Source: Dactylonectria macrodidyma (Eukaryota; Ascomycota; Sordariomycetes; Hypocreales; Nectriaceae). From it: DNA of 64,000 nt. Positions 61,344 to 64,000 of this stretch are shown here, piece by piece. Below the pieces are notes generated by a model. It made no database searches and was not told the DNA's origin. It saw only the letters and a list, made by a program, of their open reading frames with translations. The position numbers were made by a program, and so were the translations under genes. Where the stretch lies: assembly GCA_020744425.1 (NCBI GenBank), contig JAGMUV010000047.1, positions 62,001 through 126,000 of the forward strand, written 5' to 3'. Numbering within the stretch: the stretch's first letter is position 1; the number at the start of each line of letters is the position of its first letter.

Positions 61344-61863
61344 AGATGGCTCAGGCATGGGGGCCGTGAGCCGACTCGGCATGCGTGTTCTTCTTTGTGT
61401 AGAGTAATGATCGTTAGTATCAGATCCAAAGTGCTTGAAATCAACCAACCTTTCCACTTCTGTGACATGAATGTTAAGCAACGTAAGTGAGTTGGTCCAC
61501 ATGAACTACCTGTACTTTTAGGTCGAGTCTCAACGGATCATCTGTTGCAGGTAGTTAAATGCACATTGTTCCTGAAGATCTGCCTAAGCGCTGGGTGATG
61601 CCGACTGTGATGTTTGGTCGATGTAGAACTGTTCATAGTACACGTGTAGCACGTAAGGAGCCATGCCTGGTAGCCTAGAACGTCAATATGGTATTAAAGG
61701 AAGTGATTCTTGTTTGGACATTAAAGAAGTGATTTATTTCTGCACTTACTAAGCTAATGTTCTACGCAAATACAACATGTGCTTTCAGTTCTATTGCTAT
61801 GACAGGCGGACATCTAGTGCGAGACACCAATCTTTAACGCAAACGTGCTGGCCCTAGTGAAAT
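61344..61863. other. Gene-free stretch between converging genes
   Basis: No coding sequence recognised; 3' flanks of the small membrane protein and the dioxygenase. Confidence 0.35.
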
Positions 61864-62877
61864 CTAATTCCAAGAACCCAGCTGGTACTGACTGTTACAC
61901 ATATTCACCAACTCCCAGCACTCTCCTAGAAAGGTATTAGGGCCAACATCATCTTCATCTCCAGCAGCACCGGCGGCAAACATGGTAGCCATGAAGTGAT
62001 CGTCAGTTCCATGAGCCTCCTTATATCGAGGGTGCTTCATGAGTTTGGTAACTGCTCGCCGCAGAGCAGGACCAGTGTTATTCGTGACAGTGTCCTCGAC
62101 AGCTTGTCGAAACTCCAAGGCAAAGTCACCTGGAGGAACAGGTTGGGCGAAGTTATCCTTAAAGCGAATCATCCACTGCCAATGATTGCGATAGAGGTTA
62201 TGGACTGAGCCTCCGCTTCCGATAATGAGTGTGTCTTCGTATCGTAGGGGACGTAATGCCGCTCCAATTTTGAGATGCATGTGCGGATCGTATCGGGCAT
62301 TCATGGAGACAATAGTCGTAGGCAGAGGAGCACAGTTTGGAAACATGCGAATGATGATGAGAAAGGTGTCGTGGATCCAGTCAAACTTGCGGTTAGCCCG
62401 CGCATTGATGCCGGCTGCTTGAAGCATGTTGATGACACGCTGGCCCCCTTCGAGATCTGGCACCATCTTGTATGGCATATAGCGGGCTTCAGTCACACTG
62501 CCGACGGGGTCTTTCTGCGCGTTAGGGTTCATGCTGACTTCAACTGTGTCGTTTGGGGCATCCCAGTGAGCTCCCTGTGTGAAAATACAACATGGTTAGT
62601 CAAATCTACACCTGAAGACGTAGACAGAGAAGTGGATTCAAACAAACCATCATGACAATTCTCTTGACGCCTCGACGCAAGGCTTCATTGCCAATGCCTT
62701 CCCATATCTTTGCCGGTTCCGACTCTTCTCCCAGCATCATAGTCGAGCCATGAGCTAAGAGAAACACCGGTGTTGGTGCTAAAAGAACATAATTAGCACC
62801 CAAAGTTCGACAAACTGTCCTGTCCAGCTCGAGGGATCCCGGATTCGCTCACCGTTCTGTGCTGGTATACTTCCCAT
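61864..62877 (-). CDS. LigB/DODA-type extradiol ring-cleavage dioxygenase, intact
   Basis: Three exons (62853-62877, 62648-62778, 61864-62574) join in phase to 288 residues. The LigB superfamily ligands are in place: His18 (FLLAHGSTMM), His55 (GAHWDAPND), His120 (FDWIHDTFLI) and His177 (IGSGGSVHN). A non-heme Fe(II) enzyme of this class opens catecholic rings next to the hydroxyls (for example DOPA or protocatechuate-like substrates), so it fits with the P450s, the hydrolase and the dehydrogenases nearby. The start at MGSIPAQN is chosen for family length. The frame stays open upstream to 63177, adding about 100 residues of no evident homology. The final exon ends NSQYQLGSWN. Confidence 0.9.
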
Positions 62878-63212
62878 GTTGGCCGATGAATTACTAATTT
62901 GCACCTCAATGAGACGATACCGCGCACCCCGAGTACCCAGCCCAGGAAGATGCTGTTTTATTCCAGCAAAACCCCGAAGCATCCGCAAAGTCTGACGACG
63001 CAAATACCCATGTGGATCCAAACGCTTTATCTTCAGGTCTGTCGGCCCACCACTGTGGAGCCGAGCCGAAGATTGTTCCTCGCGGAAGCTCGGTCGCTCG
63101 TAGAATGCGAATGCACCAAACAAAATGCATATCAAAAACCTACCAAGAGCTGTCCTGAAGTATGAAGCGTGACACAATTGTCTTTAGAGATGATTACTGA
63201 GCTTGACCTATT
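62878..63212. promoter_or_regulatory. Shared promoter region of dioxygenase and aldehyde dehydrogenase-like gene
   Basis: The two genes point apart across 335 bp, an arrangement often seen for co-expressed fungal pathway genes. No specific site assigned. Confidence 0.45.
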
Positions 63213-64000
63213 ATGAGTTCTGCATCCAACGTATATCGCACCGTCAGCGCGGCATGGACCGAAGGTCGGCTGGAGAACGTGTTGCAACGGCAAAAGGAAC
63301 TGGCTGCCCTCCATGGCAGTGTCAAGAAATCCTCGAGTAACTTAATCAGAGCTCTCAATCAAGGCAAGATTGACTCAATTGGGTGTTGATTAATCAGATG
63401 GAAACATAACTGACACGATGGCAGACCTACAAACTACCGACGAGAGCGCGGCGGAAGAACTCCAATTGACACTTGACACGATCAAACACCTTTACGATGG
63501 CCTCAACTTCCCAGCCAGCCTAGCCAACGAGCGATCGATCAAACAAGGAGCCAGTTCAGTGGACAACCTGGTGCCTCTGGGACCAACACTCATTGATCCC
63601 GCCCCCCATGCACCGGTTGCCAGTACACTCATCCCGTTGGCAGCGGCTGTGGCGGCTGGAAGCGCTGTTGTTGCGTTGGCGCATTCATCTGTTCCAGCCG
63701 TCAATGACTTGTTACGAAAGATCCTTAGGGAGAGCGTGGACGTTGAAGCCGTCGATCTCACCGACAACGACTCTGCCGACACCCGTCAGCAACTTGGTCT
63801 GAAGTTGTTCGGTGTCGCAGTGCTCCAGAACTTGCACGAGCGCGCCAGCACAACCAAGCTTCTCTCCCAGACGAACCCACTGGTGCGCATCCTCTCGCCG
63901 CCATCTGGGGTTTGCACCGTCTTTGTCGACCGTAGCGTCCGGGACCTCAAGACTGCAGCAAGCCATCTCCACAACTCTGTCCTCGCTAGTCCGCGACATC
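63213..64000 (+). CDS. Aldehyde dehydrogenase-like protein, N-terminal part (runs off right edge)
   Basis: Exon 1 is 63213-63363 and exon 2 starts at 63425, joined by an intron with a GC donor (caag|gcaaga...gatggcag), which restores NQDLQTTDE. The N-terminus has the ALDH helix pattern RLENVLQRQKELAALHGSVK and KKSSSNLIRALNQD, then IKHLYDGLNFPASL. A degenerate form of the Rossmann entry follows: STLIPLAAAVAAGSAVVAL where typical ALDHs have PLAAALAAGNAVVLK. FVDRSVRDLKTAASHL resembles the later ALDH region. The catalytic Glu and Cys lie beyond or near the edge and cannot be checked. It belongs to a divergent fungal ALDH subgroup. Confidence 0.65.

Overview
The window is an accessory, transposon-rich stretch of a filamentous ascomycete (Pezizomycotina). 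Genes carry short 45-65 bp introns with fungal splice sites. The element families (Helitron, Fot/pogo, several hAT, piggyBac, a Tad-like LINE, Copia) and the DUF3716 genes resemble what is known from Fusarium lineage-specific regions. The genus is an inference; the kingdom is not in doubt. I see no rRNA, tRNA or CRISPR array.

Layout. 1-14.5 kb is a stack of nested elements: a Helitron running off the left edge, a pogo DDE fragment, a truncated piggyBac, and an hAT element (hAT1, 4296-12310). A 5.6-kb DNA transposon (6481-12077) is inserted in hAT1. It has 33-bp terminal inverted repeats and a TA duplication, and it carries an integrase-core DDE gene, a convergent gene of unknown function and two DUF3716 zinc-motif genes. 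A second hAT, truncated by hAT1, follows. 15-19 kb holds an intact P450 and a LINE tail. 19.0-25.0 kb is a nearly pristine Copia element (one 1726-codon ORF, near-identical LTRs, GTTTT duplication) that landed in an older LTR. 25.5-27.3 kb is a 3-dehydroshikimate dehydratase-like gene split by a 686-bp non-autonomous hAT1 derivative with a perfect 8-bp duplication. 28-34 kb is an hAT tail, an LTR remnant, an internally deleted Helitron and a third hAT.

34.5-45 kb mixes host genes with elements: a glutathione S-transferase, a TA-flanked MITE, a second piggyBac, a C2H2 plus Zn2Cys6 regulator with one frameshift, and a second P450 paralogous to the first and of identical 3' exon structure. 45-49 kb has a decayed Fot/pogo element, two solo LTRs with perfect 5-bp duplications, and a CmcJ/AsaB-like gene interrupted by one of them.

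49.5-64 kb is quieter and looks catabolic: an alpha/beta hydrolase, an aldehyde dehydrogenase, a decayed four-carbon acid sugar kinase (DUF1537), a third P450, a CocE/NonD hydrolase, a small membrane protein, a LigB-type extradiol dioxygenase and the start of a second aldehyde dehydrogenase. Oxygenases, hydrolases, dehydrogenases and a GST together suggest modification or breakdown of aromatic compounds; no substrate can be read from the sequence.
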